Assembly: GCF_005818865.1 (NCBI RefSeq)
Contig: NZ_VBRY01000010.1
Span: 1-64,000, forward strand
Direction of reading: 5' to 3'
DNA from: Mariprofundus erugo
Lineage (GTDB): Bacteria; Pseudomonadota; Zetaproteobacteria; Mariprofundales; Mariprofundaceae
Length of the DNA: 64,000 nucleotides
Shown here: positions 7,766-19,288 of the stretch, in pieces
How positions within the stretch are numbered: the stretch's first letter is position 1
How the letters are laid out: each line of letters starts with the position of its first letter
Position numbers and translations under genes: made by a program
The notes under the pieces: model-generated
Databases searched by the model: none
What the model saw: only the letters and a program-made list of their open reading frames with translations
What the model was told of the DNA's origin: nothing

Positions 7766-9463
7766 TTACGAGCCAGCGCCGCCTCTGCGCATGGTGCCGC
7801 CGCCTTCCGCATCGCCACCGCCGGTTGAGATGGAGATGTTCAGCGATGGCGGTACCGGACAGCAGAGAAGCTGATAGAGCTTGCCCAGATGATGACGATA
7901 AAGGTTGTCAAAATCACGCACTGCTTCGCCCGGGTTATAGTCACCAAACCACCAGCACCAGTCAGAACCTTCACAGATGCGCAGCTGTTCCCTGGCGGCT
8001 TCCTGCTGGTTAGGTGCCAGTTTGCCGATATGGGCGTCAAAGGCGTGTTTCGCCTCGATCAACAGCTCCCAGCCGCGGGTCTTGGCCTTGTCGCCGATCC
8101 AGGTGGAAAGGTTGCCGTAAACCCATGAGCCGGGTACCAGATGTCCGAGTTTCGAGCTGGCCGGATGCTCAGCCAGATAGTCGCTGAAGGTGGTCAGGTT
8201 GTAATCATCATGCTCGGCAATGGATTGATAGAGCCGGGTCAGGAACGGCAGGGCATTCTGATGGTAGTGTTCCCATGCATTTTCACCATCCATGATGATG
8301 GCGACAACCGGTGCCTCCATGCCCTGGGTGCGGTGATGGATGCCGGCCAGCTCATGCATGAAGTTGTTGACTGCATCACGGGTTTGCCAGCGCGAATACT
8401 CAAAGCCGATCAGGTCGGAAAGGCGGTCGTCACGGAAGAAGCAGGTGATCTGCTCATCGCCTTCCCCGACCAGCCATGGCCGATAGAGATCGCGATTTCC
8501 CTGTTGTTCACGGACATTGTATTGCAGGGAGTGATGCAGGACCGCTTCACCGGTCGCACACCACTTGAAGCCGGCCTTGCCCATAAGAGCCAGTGTTTCA
8601 TCGGATACGGCACCTTCAGCCGGCCAGCAGCCGGCCGGTGTTTCGCCGAACAGACGTTCATGGTTGCTGCGTGAGAGGGCAATGTGTTCCTCTGCCCGCT
8701 CACGTCCGCCCGGATATGGCTCTTTCGGCAACTCGGCATCGTGCACGGTGGCACGGGCTGAGTTGAAATCAAGCATGAGCGGGATGATCGGATGCGCATA
8801 TGGCGTAGTCGTCAGTTCGATTTTTCCATCGGCAACCAGTTTGCGGTAAGTGGATGGGATATGATCGAGCAGGGAAGCGATCAGCGTCAGCAAATCGCGC
8901 CTGTCCTGATAGGAGAAGCCCTTGCCTTTTTCGATCAGGCGGCGGGCAACAAAGTTGTGTTCGCGTACCGTTTCACCAAGCCATGCCAGATGATACCAGG
9001 TGACGAGATCGGTGAAGTAGCTGTCTCCGAGGTATTCAACGGCATGGTGGTGCTTGGCATGTTCGGCCATGGTCCACAGCAATGAATAGGAGGGGTAGCG
9101 GTGCATGTTGCGTTCATGATTCAGGCGGAAGCAGGACTCCAGTAAAAACTGGCGCTCACTTTTGGTGAATTGTCCGCTTTTTTCCGCCAGTGATGCCAGC
9201 AGCGGATCATTGATCTGCTTGTGCTTGCCATCAAGAAAGTCACGTAAATGCTCGGCGTAATCCTCGATCTGGGCCGTCAGGGAGGGGACATAGTTGACGA
9301 CAGCGCGGGCACCCGGCAACTGGGAGATGATCTCGGCCATATCGGTGTAATCCTTGATGGCATGTAGATACACCCAGGGCAGATGATAGCGCCCTGTATC
9401 GGCCTCACAGTAGAATGGCTGGTGCATGTGCCAGTAAAAGATAACGGAAAGGGGACGGGTCAT
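7766..9463 (-). CDS. GH57-family glycoside hydrolase (amylase or glucanotransferase type)
   Basis: A 565-residue GH57 protein. Conserved region 1 is visible as YWHMHQPFY at the N-terminus; the nucleophile region is KWCATGEAVLHH and the acid/base region IIMDGENAWEHY. GH57 enzymes act on alpha-glucans with retention: alpha-amylase, amylopullulanase, branching or 4-alpha-glucanotransferase. Subtype cannot be set from sequence by eye. The chosen ATG at 9463 has GGAG seven bases upstream; a longer frame exists to 9535. The C-terminus is glycine-rich and low-complexity. The position between glgC and malQ places it in glycogen turnover. Confidence 0.88.
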   Translation of the reverse strand: MTRPLSVIFYWHMHQPFYCEADTGRYHLPWVYLHAIKDYTDMAEIISQLPGARAVVNYVPSLTAQIEDYAEHLRDFLDGKHKQINDPLLASLAEKSGQFTKSERQFLLESCFRLNHERNMHRYPSYSLLWTMAEHAKHHHAVEYLGDSYFTDLVTWYHLAWLGETVREHNFVARRLIEKGKGFSYQDRRDLLTLIASLLDHIPSTYRKLVADGKIELTTTPYAHPIIPLMLDFNSARATVHDAELPKEPYPGGRERAEEHIALSRSNHERLFGETPAGCWPAEGAVSDETLALMGKAGFKWCATGEAVLHHSLQYNVREQQGNRDLYRPWLVGEGDEQITCFFRDDRLSDLIGFEYSRWQTRDAVNNFMHELAGIHHRTQGMEAPVVAIIMDGENAWEHYHQNALPFLTRLYQSIAEHDDYNLTTFSDYLAEHPASSKLGHLVPGSWVYGNLSTWIGDKAKTRGWELLIEAKHAFDAHIGKLAPNQQEAAREQLRICEGSDWCWWFGDYNPGEAVRDFDNLYRHHLGKLYQLLCCPVPPSLNISISTGGGDAEGGGTMRRGGAGS

Positions 9464-9556
9464 TGATTCTCCTTTGGTAGCCGACTGATCGGCAGTTGCA
9501 TTGTGGGTGTCATCCGGGTGGTCGGGTTTCAACATGTCCTCCTCCGGAGTGACGCT

Positions 9557-10843
9557 TTACAGTTCATGCAGGCTCTGGCCAAGCATTTCAGGGGTAACGA
9601 GGACAATGCCGCCTTCGGAAAGGTGGAAGCGCCTTGCATCCTCGACCGGATCCTCGCCGATAATCATGCCATCGGGTACAACAGAGCCCTTGTCGATGAC
9701 GCAGCGTTTAATCCGGCAGTTGTGGCCGATTTCAACATCCGGCAATACAACGGAATCTTCAACCAGGGTGTGTGAGTGTACGCGTACGCTGGAGAAGAGT
9801 ACCGAGTGACGAATGGTGGCGCCGGTGATCAGGCAGCCGCCTGAAATCAGTGAGTCAATGGCATGGCCACGGCGATCATCGTCATCGAATGCAAACTTGG
9901 CCGGTGGCAGCTGCTCCTGATAGGTCCAGATCGGCCAGTTTTTGTCATACAGATTCAGGTCCGGTGCGATGTCGGCCAGATTGATATTGGCTTCCCAGTA
10001 GGCATCAATGGTTCCGACGTCACGCCAGTAACCGGATACACTGGTGTTACCTGCCATGAACGGGAAGGCGAAGGCATTATCATTGGCAATGGCATGCGGG
10101 ATGATGTCATGGCCGAAATCATGCGAGGAGTCACCGTTGGCAGCATCGGCGACAAGGCGGTCGCGCAGGTATGAGGCGCTGAATACATAGATGCCCATTG
10201 AGGCAAGTGCCTGCGACTCATCAGCCGGCATCGGCTTCGGATTTTTCGGCTTCTCGGCAAACTCAACGATGCGGGAGTTGCCATCAATGGCCATGACACC
10301 GAATGCTCTGGCATCGGCAATCGGAACAGGGATACAACCGACGGTGATGTCGGCACCCTTGGCAACATGGGCGGCAATCATTTTGCCGTAATCCATCTTG
10401 TAGATGTGATCACCGGCCAGAATGATGACATACTTAGGGTCGTAATAACGGATAATATCGAGGTTCTGGTAAACAGCATCGGCAGTGCCTGAGTACCATC
10501 CTTCGCCCATACGCTGCTGAGCCGGCAGCACTTCAACAAACTCACCGAACTGACCGGACATGAAGCTCCATCCGCGCTGGAGGTGGCGCTGCAGGGAGTG
10601 TGATTTGTACTGGGTGATCACAGAGATACGGCGAATGCCCGAATTGATGCAGTTGGACATCGGGAAGTCGATGATGCGGAACTTGCCGCCGAATGGTACG
10701 GCCGGTTTTGCACGCCAGTCGGTAAGCTGTTTCAGACGGGTTCCGCGTCCGCCTGCCAGCACCAGAGCCACTGTATTGGACGTCAACTTACTGATGTTGC
10801 GTTCCATTTGCGGGCCCATTGAATCATCAATATGTGGAGCCAT
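9557..10843 (-). CDS. glgC: Glucose-1-phosphate adenylyltransferase (ADP-glucose pyrophosphorylase)
   Basis: A 428-residue enzyme making ADP-glucose from ATP and glucose-1-phosphate, the committed step of bacterial glycogen synthesis. The pyrophosphorylase signature [20 protein letters not shown] is at about residue 28, followed by [31 protein letters not shown], and [16 protein letters not shown] in the sugar-binding part. A left-handed beta-helix with hexapeptide-like repeats forms the C-terminus. A strong GGGGGGA lies eight bases before the ATG. It faces the divergent pgm-glgB pair across about 134 bases that must hold both promoters. No glgA is visible in the window. Confidence 0.95.
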   Translation of the reverse strand: MAPHIDDSMGPQMERNISKLTSNTVALVLAGGRGTRLKQLTDWRAKPAVPFGGKFRIIDFPMSNCINSGIRRISVITQYKSHSLQRHLQRGWSFMSGQFGEFVEVLPAQQRMGEGWYSGTADAVYQNLDIIRYYDPKYVIILAGDHIYKMDYGKMIAAHVAKGADITVGCIPVPIADARAFGVMAIDGNSRIVEFAEKPKNPKPMPADESQALASMGIYVFSASYLRDRLVADAANGDSSHDFGHDIIPHAIANDNAFAFPFMAGNTSVSGYWRDVGTIDAYWEANINLADIAPDLNLYDKNWPIWTYQEQLPPAKFAFDDDDRRGHAIDSLISGGCLITGATIRHSVLFSSVRVHSHTLVEDSVVLPDVEIGHNCRIKRCVIDKGSVVPDGMIIGEDPVEDARRFHLSEGGIVLVTPEMLGQSLHEL

Positions 10844-10971
10844 TTTCTTATCCCCCCTCGTTGGCGATGTGATATTCCAAAACGCATGCTATCATCTTGC
10901 TTATCGTTCTGCCATGTAGTGATTTAAGGGTACATTAACGCTAGTATGGCCGCGCACCAGGGGGGATATAA

Positions 10972-12609
<1,638 letters not shown>

Positions 12610-12670
12610 TACGCCTGTGATGATCACGATTCGCAACAGATAAACCAAACAGCCCAATGAGAGGTCTTAC

Positions 12671-14863
12671 ATGAAATCAGACATCAAGCTTAGCAGTGAC
12701 GCATGGGCTATCCTGGAGGCGCGTAGTCACGATCCGTTCAGCTTTCTCGGGCGCCACAGTGCGGGCGACGGGATGATCTTGCGCGCCTTCAAACCAAGAG
12801 CCGAACGTATGTGGATTCTGCCCGTCGATGGTGATCCGATTGCCATGACCCGCATTGCAGGTACCGATTTCTTCGAGGGCCACTGGCATCATGTGAATTT
12901 TGGTCACCCGTATCGTTTCCGTCTCGAGAACAGTGCCGGTCACAGCTGGGAGGAGGAGGATGTATATCGCTTCCTGCCGCTGCTTGGTGAAATGGATCTG
13001 CACCTGATCGGGGAGGGCAACCATTTTGAGAAGTACCGTATTATGGGCGCTCACGTTTGTGAACATGACGGGGTTTCCGGTGTAGGTTTTGCTGTCTGGG
13101 CACCATCAGCAGCGCGGGTATCGGTGGTAGGTAATTTCAACCACTGGGACGGGCGTGAGCATCAGATGCGCGTACGTGGCTCCTCCGGTGTCTGGGAGCT
13201 CTTTATTCCCGCTCTTTGCGAAGGTGAAGTCTACAAGTTCGAGATACGGGCCCAGAACGGCAGTGTGTTCCAGAAAGCGGACCCTTATGCCCAGCAGATG
13301 GAGTTGCGGCCGGCAACAGCGAGTGTCGTGCATAACCGTTTTGTTTATCAGTGGGGGGATGCGGCCTGGATGAATGGCCGCGTCGAGCATCAGGCTGCGG
13401 ATCGGCCGATGAGCATCTATGAGGTGCATCTGGGCTCTTGGCGACGTCCGGACAGCGATGACAGCTGTTACCTTGATTACCGCGAACTGGCGCATCAGCT
13501 GGTGGAGTATTGTCAGTGGATGGGTTTTACCCATATCGAGTTGATGCCGGTCACCGAGCATCCGTTCGATGGCTCATGGGGTTATCAGACCGTTGGCTAT
13601 TTTGCACCGACCAGTCGTTTCGGCAGTCCGGATGATTTCCGTTATTTTGTCGACTACTGTCATCGCCATGGTATCGGTGTGTTTCTTGACTGGGTGCCGG
13701 CCCATTTTCCCAAGGATGCACACGGGCTGGCCCGTTTCGACGGTACGCCGCTGTACGAGCATGAAGATCCGAGGCTTGGTGAGCACAAGGACTGGGGCAC
13801 CTATATCTTCAACTTCGGCCGCAATGAGGTGCGCAACTTCCTGATCGCTTCGGCACTGTTCTGGCTTGATGAGTATCATCTCGATGGCCTGCGTGTGGAT
13901 GCAGTGGCCTCGATGCTCTACCTCGACTATTCACGCGAAGAGGGTGAGTGGATTCCCAATAAATACGGCGGGCGTGAGAATCTCGAAGCAGTTGAATTCC
14001 TCAAACAGTTCAACTGTCTGGTGCATGAGCGCTTCCCCGGTGCCGTGACCATGGCGGAGGAGTCTACCTCCTGGCCGATGGTCTCCCGTCCGACATGGCT
14101 GGGCGGGCTCGGTTTTACGATGAAGTGGAATATGGGCTGGATGAACGACACGCTCTCCTATTTTGAGAACGATCCGATTTATCGCTCCTATCATCATCAT
14201 GCACTGACCTTCTCGATGGTCTATGCCTTTACCGAGAATTTTATTCTGCCTTTCTCACACGATGAGGTGGTGCATGGCAAAGGCTCGATGCCGCAAAAAA
14301 TGCCGGGGGATGACTGGCAGAAATTTGCCAATCTGCGCCTGCTGTATGCATATATGTACACCCATCCCGGCAAGAAGCTGCTCTTTAACGGTCTTGAGTT
14401 CGGTCAGTGGCCGGAGTGGAATTACAACGCTTCTCTCTCCTGGGATCAGGCGCAGTTTATGCCACATCGTGGTTTGCAGCTGATGATGCGCGATATGAAT
14501 CACCTTTATCGGGATGTACCTGCGTTGCACGAGGTTGATTTCGATGGTGCCGGATTCCAGTGGATTGACTGCAATGATTCTGGCCACTCTGTTCTCAGTT
14601 TTATCCGTCGTGATAAAAACGGCGGACAGGTGGTGATTGTGCTGAATCTGACGCCTGTGCCGCGCGAGGGTTATCGTCTGGGGCTGCCTGTCAGCGGTCA
14701 TTATGACGAGATCCTTAACACCGATGCGGAAGTCTATGGTGGTGCCAATATCGGCAATGCCGGTGGTGTAGTGGCGGAGGAGCATGGATGGATGGATCAG
14801 CCGTATTCAGCCGAACTGGTACTGCCGCCGCTTTCATGCTTGATGTTCAGGCCTGAGGTATAA
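12671..14863 (+). CDS. glgB: 1,4-alpha-glucan branching enzyme
   Basis: A 730-residue GH13 branching enzyme, the usual length for GlgB with two N-terminal beta-sandwich domains. The first carries [11 protein letters not shown] and the second (CBM48) [22 protein letters not shown]. The catalytic barrel shows the family regions: [17 protein letters not shown], the nucleophile in [15 protein letters not shown], the general acid in TMAEEST and [16 protein letters not shown]. It introduces alpha-1,6 branches into glycogen. GAGAGG precedes the ATG. The TAA stop is also the first three bases of a palindromic element (14861-14987). Confidence 0.96.
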   Translation: MKSDIKLSSDAWAILEARSHDPFSFLGRHSAGDGMILRAFKPRAERMWILPVDGDPIAMTRIAGTDFFEGHWHHVNFGHPYRFRLENSAGHSWEEEDVYRFLPLLGEMDLHLIGEGNHFEKYRIMGAHVCEHDGVSGVGFAVWAPSAARVSVVGNFNHWDGREHQMRVRGSSGVWELFIPALCEGEVYKFEIRAQNGSVFQKADPYAQQMELRPATASVVHNRFVYQWGDAAWMNGRVEHQAADRPMSIYEVHLGSWRRPDSDDSCYLDYRELAHQLVEYCQWMGFTHIELMPVTEHPFDGSWGYQTVGYFAPTSRFGSPDDFRYFVDYCHRHGIGVFLDWVPAHFPKDAHGLARFDGTPLYEHEDPRLGEHKDWGTYIFNFGRNEVRNFLIASALFWLDEYHLDGLRVDAVASMLYLDYSREEGEWIPNKYGGRENLEAVEFLKQFNCLVHERFPGAVTMAEESTSWPMVSRPTWLGGLGFTMKWNMGWMNDTLSYFENDPIYRSYHHHALTFSMVYAFTENFILPFSHDEVVHGKGSMPQKMPGDDWQKFANLRLLYAYMYTHPGKKLLFNGLEFGQWPEWNYNASLSWDQAQFMPHRGLQLMMRDMNHLYRDVPALHEVDFDGAGFQWIDCNDSGHSVLSFIRRDKNGGQVVIVLNLTPVPREGYRLGLPVSGHYDEILNTDAEVYGGANIGNAGGVVAEEHGWMDQPYSAELVLPPLSCLMFRPEV

Positions 14864-14987
14864 GGAAGTACTGATCTGTTCAGTATTTCATGCGGGACAT
14901 GGAGGCCACAATCCGGCGATCCTGCCGGGTTGTGGCCTCCATCCATGACTCGCCCGGAAGCGCAGGATGAATCAGCGACTCCTTAAG
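14861..14987. repeat. Full-length palindromic interspersed element (TAAGGAAG ends)
   Basis: The element starts with TAAGGAAGTACTGATC, whose TAA is the glgB stop, and ends in GAATCAGCGACTCCTTAA, giving near-perfect terminal inverted repeats. The centre is a 16-bp hairpin (14901-14940) with GGAGGCCACAA on one side and TTGTGGCCTCC on the other, including the CCGGC-GATCCT-GCCGG module. No protein is encoded. It can double as a terminator-like 3' hairpin for glgB. Confidence 0.75.
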
Positions 14988-15154
14988 GAGATGCTGATTT
15001 ATTGCCCTCCTGGCAAAAATCAGTTCGCAAAGACAAAAGCGTGACAAAGAGGCAGGAAGCCGATTGGACGGCCAAAGGCCGCCCGCAGGGCGAGGGCATG
15101 ATGCCCGAGTCATTTTGTCTTTGCTTACAAATCAGACCTTACGCGTCTGATTTG
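14988..15154. repeat. Composite palindromic repeat, copy 2 (about 165 bp)
   Basis: Second copy of the 4438-4600 repeat and better preserved. It has a perfect 12-bp outer inverted repeat GCAAAGACAAAA (15027-15038) / TTTTGTCTTTGC (15113-15124), an inner GGGCAT/ATGCCC hairpin and the closing CAAATCAGA/TCTGATTTG hairpin (15128-15154). The better outer pairing suggests that this copy is nearer the ancestral form. Confidence 0.75.
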
Positions 15155-15206
15155 GCGAGCCGTCCATGGCTCGCCCGGAAGCGCCGAATGAATCAGCGCT
15201 TCCTTA
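15155..15206. repeat. Right half of a TTAAGGAAGCGCTGATT-ended element
   Basis: CGTCCATGGCTCGCCCGGAA followed by GAATCAGCGCTTCCTTAA repeats the right end of the element at 14861-14987. It directly follows the composite copy, so the two modules appear nested or fused. Confidence 0.6.
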
Positions 15207-15219
15207 AGTCACCATCTGC

Positions 15220-15369
15220 TCAGGCTGGTTGGCTGCCAGGGCGAATCATTTTTCCGCAAAACGGGCATTTGAAAGGAAATTTGACCGGATAATGCTTGCC
15301 GGCAATCTCCTTGCCGCAATCAGGGTTGGAACAGACAACCGGAACAAGCTTGTCGGGATCGATGCTCAT
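15220..15369 (-). CDS. 49-residue zinc-ribbon protein
   Basis: A short minus-strand gene with ATG at 15369, preceded by AGGAG at good spacing. The product carries two cysteine pairs, C-x4-C (CSNPDC, about residues 13-18) and CPFC (about 35-38), separated by a basic segment with YPVKFPFK. This is the layout of a small treble-clef or zinc-ribbon protein that binds one zinc ion. Function is unknown. It stands alone between repeats and the ectoine operon, facing away from the latter. Alternative explanation as chance is unlikely given the paired CxxC pattern and ribosome binding site. Confidence 0.72.
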   Translation of the reverse strand: MSIDPDKLVPVVCSNPDCGKEIAGKHYPVKFPFKCPFCGKMIRPGSQPA

Positions 15370-15622
15370 GTAGACTCCTTATGACTTAAATGTCGAACGC
15401 ATGATATCAATAAGTGGCTATGGATGTAGCCGAAAAAAGACCGTCCATGGCAAGTACACGCATGCACGCCCGTCCATGGGCCATGCCTTGCTGCAGGTGA
15501 TCAATATTGTCTTACATGTTCTGTGACTTCAACCTGTGCAGGTGAGGGCGAGCCGGGCTGCAGATGCAGGGGAAGGTGACGGGTGAGATGGTGAGTGCAG
15601 ATGCATGTCACCGGAGTGACGT
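15370..15622. other. Intergenic region upstream of ectA
   Basis: Must hold divergent promoters for the zinc-ribbon gene and the ectoine operon. It contains two GTCCATGG fragments (about 15443-15482) related to the interspersed repeats. No clear -10/-35 pair or osmotic regulator site was recognised. Confidence 0.4.
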
Positions 15623-16201
15623 TTGCAATCTGAGTCTGAGCGCCTAGGGTCCCCCGCAATGCTTACCAGAGAGAAAGAAACGAAGGAAGCAGGCCGTTTG
15701 TCTTTCCGCGCCCCTGTTGCGGTTGATGGTCCGGCTATGTATGCGCTTGTCGAGCGCTGCCCGCCACTAGATCTGAACTCCCGGTACTGTTATCTGATTC
15801 TTTGCGACCATTTTGCATCCACATGTGTGGTTGCAGAGCAGGATCGTGAAGTACTTGCCTTTGTGACCGGTTATATTCCTCCTGATCGTCGTGATACGTT
15901 GTTTGTCTGGCAGGTTGCCGTTGATCACCGTTTGCGTGGTCAGGGTGTCGCCGGAAAAATGCTGAGGAGCCTGCTGGAACGACGCGGGCTCAAGCGTATC
16001 CGTTACGTTGAGGCTACGGTTAATCCATCCAATGATGCTTCACGCGCTCTGTTCCGGGCGCTGGCAAGGGAGAGTAACTGTCATTTTGATGAATCGCTTC
16101 TGTTTGATGCTGCGCTTTTTGGTGCCGGCTCTCATGAACAGGAAAACCTTGTGCGTGTTGGTCCTCTCGATGCGGTAAGTAAAACCTTAATCGGGAGATA
16201 A
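15623..16201 (+). CDS. ectA: L-2,4-diaminobutyric acid acetyltransferase
   Basis: A GNAT-fold N-acetyltransferase for the second step of ectoine synthesis, making N-gamma-acetyl-diaminobutyrate. Visible are RAPVAVDGPAMYALVERCPPLDLNS, the acetyl-CoA loop DHRLRGQGVAGKML and EATVNPSNDASRALF, all typical of EctA. Two starts are possible: a TTG at 15623 with GGAG seven bases upstream (192 aa), or the ATG at 15659 (180 aa) with a weak site. The family is usually 160-190 residues, so the ATG cannot be excluded. ectB follows after one base. Confidence 0.93.
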   Translation: MQSESERLGSPAMLTREKETKEAGRLSFRAPVAVDGPAMYALVERCPPLDLNSRYCYLILCDHFASTCVVAEQDREVLAFVTGYIPPDRRDTLFVWQVAVDHRLRGQGVAGKMLRSLLERRGLKRIRYVEATVNPSNDASRALFRALARESNCHFDESLLFDAALFGAGSHEQENLVRVGPLDAVSKTLIGR

Positions 16202-16202
16202 T

Positions 16203-17480
16203 ATGAGAATTTTTGAAGAGATGGAGTCTGAGGTACGCGGTTATATCCGTTCCTTCCCTGCTGTGTTCGATGTGGCCAGAGGTTCGGAGATGTATGATGT
16301 GCACGGCAATCGCTATATCGATTTCTTTGCCGGTGCGGGCTCACTCAACTACGGTCATAATAACCCGGCGATTCGCGATGCCCTGATCGAATATCTGCAA
16401 CGCGATGGTATTGTACACGGACTGGACAAGGCCACTGTTGCCAAGCAGGCCTTTCTGACCAAATTCCGTGATACGATTCTGGCTCCGCGCAATCTGGAGT
16501 ACAAGGTGCAGTTCACCGGCCCGACCGGTACCAATGCGGTGGAGACGGCGCTGAAGCTGGCGCGCATGGTCAAAGGGCGCTCAAATGTGATTGCCTTTAC
16601 CAACGCCTACCATGGCCTCTCGATGGGCTCACTGGCTGTGACCGGCAACTCCTTTTACCGCGATGAGTCCTATGGTGTTCGTGCCAACAGTGCCTTTGTT
16701 CCCTTTGACGGCTATCTGGGCAGCGGCTTTGACAGTATGGCCTATTTGCGCCGGTTGCTCTCTGATCAGAGTAGTGGTGTCGATTTGCCGGCAGCCATTA
16801 TTGTGGAGACCGTACAGGGCGAGGGTGGTATTCATGTGGCGCGTGACGCATGGCTGCGTCAGCTGGCCGATATCTGCCATGAGTTCGATATTCTTTTGAT
16901 TATTGACGATATTCAGATGGGCAACGGGCGTACCGGCACCTTCTTCAGTTTCGAACGAGCCGGTATTACACCGGACATGGTGACCGTATCCAAGTCGATT
17001 GGTACGGGGTTGCCGATGTCGCTGCTGCTGATGCGGCCTGAACTGGACCAGTGGAAGCCGGGAGAGCATACCGGCACCTTCCGTGGCAATAACCTGGCCT
17101 TTATTGCAGCGACGAAGGCGCTCTCCTACTGGGATACGCCGGATTTCGCCGCCGGCATCGCTGACAAGGGCAAGTTGTTTGAGCAGGGGTTAACGGCGAT
17201 AGTCGAGAAGTACAGCCAGACCCAGGGGCGCTTGCGCGGTGTCGGCATGGTCTGGGGCATCGACTTTGCTGATCCGGGCCTTGCCGGTTCAATTTCCGAG
17301 GAGTGTTTCAAGCGCGGATTGATCATTGAAACGGCCGGTGCCAACGGTCAGGTGCTTAAATTTCTGCCAGCACTGACGATCAGTGAGGAACTTATCGCTG
17401 AAGGGCTGACGATGATCGATGCGGCAATCGGGGCCGTGTTGAAAACCCGCCAGGATCTGCGCGAGGGGGTGCTGGTATGA
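16203..17480 (+). CDS. ectB: Diaminobutyrate--2-oxoglutarate transaminase
   Basis: A 425-residue class III PLP-dependent aminotransferase. It converts aspartate semialdehyde to 2,4-diaminobutyrate with glutamate as donor, the first ectoine-specific step. The N-terminus FEEMESEVRGYIRSFPAVF is typical of EctB. The cofactor-binding Asp is in LLIIDDIQMGNGRTG and the Schiff-base lysine in VTVSKSIGTGLP. Length matches the family. The last four bases overlap the ectC start (ATGA), so expression is coupled. Confidence 0.96.
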   Translation: MRIFEEMESEVRGYIRSFPAVFDVARGSEMYDVHGNRYIDFFAGAGSLNYGHNNPAIRDALIEYLQRDGIVHGLDKATVAKQAFLTKFRDTILAPRNLEYKVQFTGPTGTNAVETALKLARMVKGRSNVIAFTNAYHGLSMGSLAVTGNSFYRDESYGVRANSAFVPFDGYLGSGFDSMAYLRRLLSDQSSGVDLPAAIIVETVQGEGGIHVARDAWLRQLADICHEFDILLIIDDIQMGNGRTGTFFSFERAGITPDMVTVSKSIGTGLPMSLLLMRPELDQWKPGEHTGTFRGNNLAFIAATKALSYWDTPDFAAGIADKGKLFEQGLTAIVEKYSQTQGRLRGVGMVWGIDFADPGLAGSISEECFKRGLIIETAGANGQVLKFLPALTISEELIAEGLTMIDAAIGAVLKTRQDLREGVLV

Positions 17481-17878
17481 TTGTGCGGCGCCTGGACGAA
17501 ATTATGAATGGCGAGCGTGATGTGCGCGCCGCCAACGGTAACTGGGAGAGTCGCCGGCTGATTCTCAATGACGATGCGGTCGGATTTTCGCTGCATGATA
17601 CGGTGATCCATGCCGGTGGCGAAACCCTGTTGTGGTACAAACATCATATTGAGGCTGTCTACTGTATCGAGGGTGAGGGCGAGGTGGAGACGACCGCTGA
17701 TGGCAAGGTGTATCCGATTAGTGCCGGCACCGTTTACCTGCTTAATGGCAATGAGCGCCACTGGCTGCGCGCACGCACGACCATGCGCATGGTTTGTGTC
17801 TTCAATCCGCCGGTGACCGGTCGCGAGGATCACGATGCCGACGGGGCTTATCGCCCGGGAGCTGAATACCGGTCGTAA
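17477..17878 (+). CDS. ectC: Ectoine synthase
   Basis: A 133-residue cupin-fold cyclase closing N-gamma-acetyl-diaminobutyrate to ectoine. MIVRRLDEI at the start, the central WYKHHIEAVYCIEGEGEVE metal-binding strand pair and the ending LNGNERHWLRARTTMRMVCVFNPPVTG are characteristic. No ectD hydroxylase or dedicated aspartokinase follows, so the product should be ectoine rather than hydroxyectoine. Confidence 0.96.
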   Translation: MIVRRLDEIMNGERDVRAANGNWESRRLILNDDAVGFSLHDTVIHAGGETLLWYKHHIEAVYCIEGEGEVETTADGKVYPISAGTVYLLNGNERHWLRARTTMRMVCVFNPPVTGREDHDADGAYRPGAEYRS

Positions 17879-17884
17879 GCCGCA

Positions 17885-19288
17885 ATGGCGGTCACAAGCT
17901 TTATTGCTTTCATGCTGATCTTCGCACTGATTGGTGTGGCCTCGATGTTAAGGCGGCAGGCGACGACGACTGATTATCTCGTCGCCGGTCGCAGTGTGCC
18001 GGCATGGCTGGCCGGGCTTTCTGCGGTGGCTACCAACAACAGCGGCTATATGTTCATCGGCATGATCGGTATGACCTATTCGACAGGTCTCTCTTCGGTC
18101 TGGCTGATGATCGGCTGGATCGCCGGCGATTTGATGGCTTCGCTGACCATCATGAAGCCCTTGCGCCAGGTATCGGAAATGCGCAACGTCCATTCGTTCG
18201 GTGGCTTGCTGGCTGACTGGCATGGTCATGGCTTTATACATCTGCGCCGGATCACCGGTGTGCTGACGATCCTTTTTCTCGGTGCATATGCTGCAGCCCA
18301 GTTGACTGCCGGTAGCAAGGCACTGTCGGTGTTGTTCGACTGGCCGCTTTCCACCGGTGCATTGATCGGTGGCGGACTTGTGCTGCTGTACAGTTACAGT
18401 GGCGGTATCCGTGCATCGATCTGGACGGATGCCGCGCAGTCCTTTGTGATGCTGGGGTCCATGCTGATACTGATGATGGCGGCTGTGCAGACAGCAGGTG
18501 CTGACGCCAGCATCCCAGATGCACTTGCCTCGGTTTCACCAACCTATATGCAATGGTTTCCGGGGCAGGGGTGGAGTGGTGCGCTGCTGTTTGTCGGTGG
18601 CTGGATTGCTGCAGGCTTCGGTGTCGCCGGCCAGCCGCATATTGTGATTCGCTATATGGCGCTGGATCGGGTTGAAAACCTGGGCCGTTTTCGAATTTAT
18701 TACTATACGTGGTTCACTCTTTTCTATGCGGCGACGATTGCGGTGGGGCTGATGGCGCGTCTGCTGTTGCCCGATGCGGGTTCATTTGATGCGGAGCTGG
18801 CTCTGCCATTGTTATCGCAGCAATTGTTACCGGCTCCGCTGGTCGGCTTGATGCTGGCTGGCCTGTTTGCCGCCACCATGTCAACGGCCGATTCGCTCAT
18901 TCTCTCCTGTGCCGCCTCATTCACACGTGACCTTCTGCCCGCACACAAGCCGGGATATGCTGCGACCAAACTGGCTACGGTTGCTGTTGTGATCGTGGCG
19001 CTGCTGTTATCGCTGTCGGGGAATCAGAGTGTATTTGCGCTGGTGCTGATCGCCTGGGGGCTGCTGGCGGCTGCGTTTGCACCGCTATTGCTGGTGCTGG
19101 CACTGGGCTGGCAGCCATCCGAGCGGGTGGCACTGCTGGCGATGGGCAGCGGGGTGGTGACGTTACTGCTCTGGCGCTGGAGCGGATTGGGCAGTGTGGT
19201 GTATGAGTTGTTGCAGGCTTTGCTGCTGGCATTTTCTGTCTTGGTGATCGACCATCGTAGCGCTACAGTCTCCTGCCGTGAGCCATGA
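17885..19288 (+). CDS. Sodium:solute symporter (SSS family), probable compatible-solute carrier
   Basis: A 467-residue protein with about 12-13 membrane segments. SSS features are TTDYLVAGRSVPAWLAGLSAVATNNSGYMFIGMIG near the N-terminus and LVGLMLAGLFAATMSTADSLILSCAASFTRDL in the helix 8 region, where the SxxDS-type serines form the second sodium site. PutP/OpuE relatives import proline or other osmolytes. Starting six bases after ectC, it is probably co-transcribed with the ectoine genes and may recover leaked ectoine; this is inference. It overlaps the start of ubiA by 11 bases. Confidence 0.85.
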   Translation: MAVTSFIAFMLIFALIGVASMLRRQATTTDYLVAGRSVPAWLAGLSAVATNNSGYMFIGMIGMTYSTGLSSVWLMIGWIAGDLMASLTIMKPLRQVSEMRNVHSFGGLLADWHGHGFIHLRRITGVLTILFLGAYAAAQLTAGSKALSVLFDWPLSTGALIGGGLVLLYSYSGGIRASIWTDAAQSFVMLGSMLILMMAAVQTAGADASIPDALASVSPTYMQWFPGQGWSGALLFVGGWIAAGFGVAGQPHIVIRYMALDRVENLGRFRIYYYTWFTLFYAATIAVGLMARLLLPDAGSFDAELALPLLSQQLLPAPLVGLMLAGLFAATMSTADSLILSCAASFTRDLLPAHKPGYAATKLATVAVVIVALLLSLSGNQSVFALVLIAWGLLAAAFAPLLLVLALGWQPSERVALLAMGSGVVTLLLWRWSGLGSVVYELLQALLLAFSVLVIDHRSATVSCREP

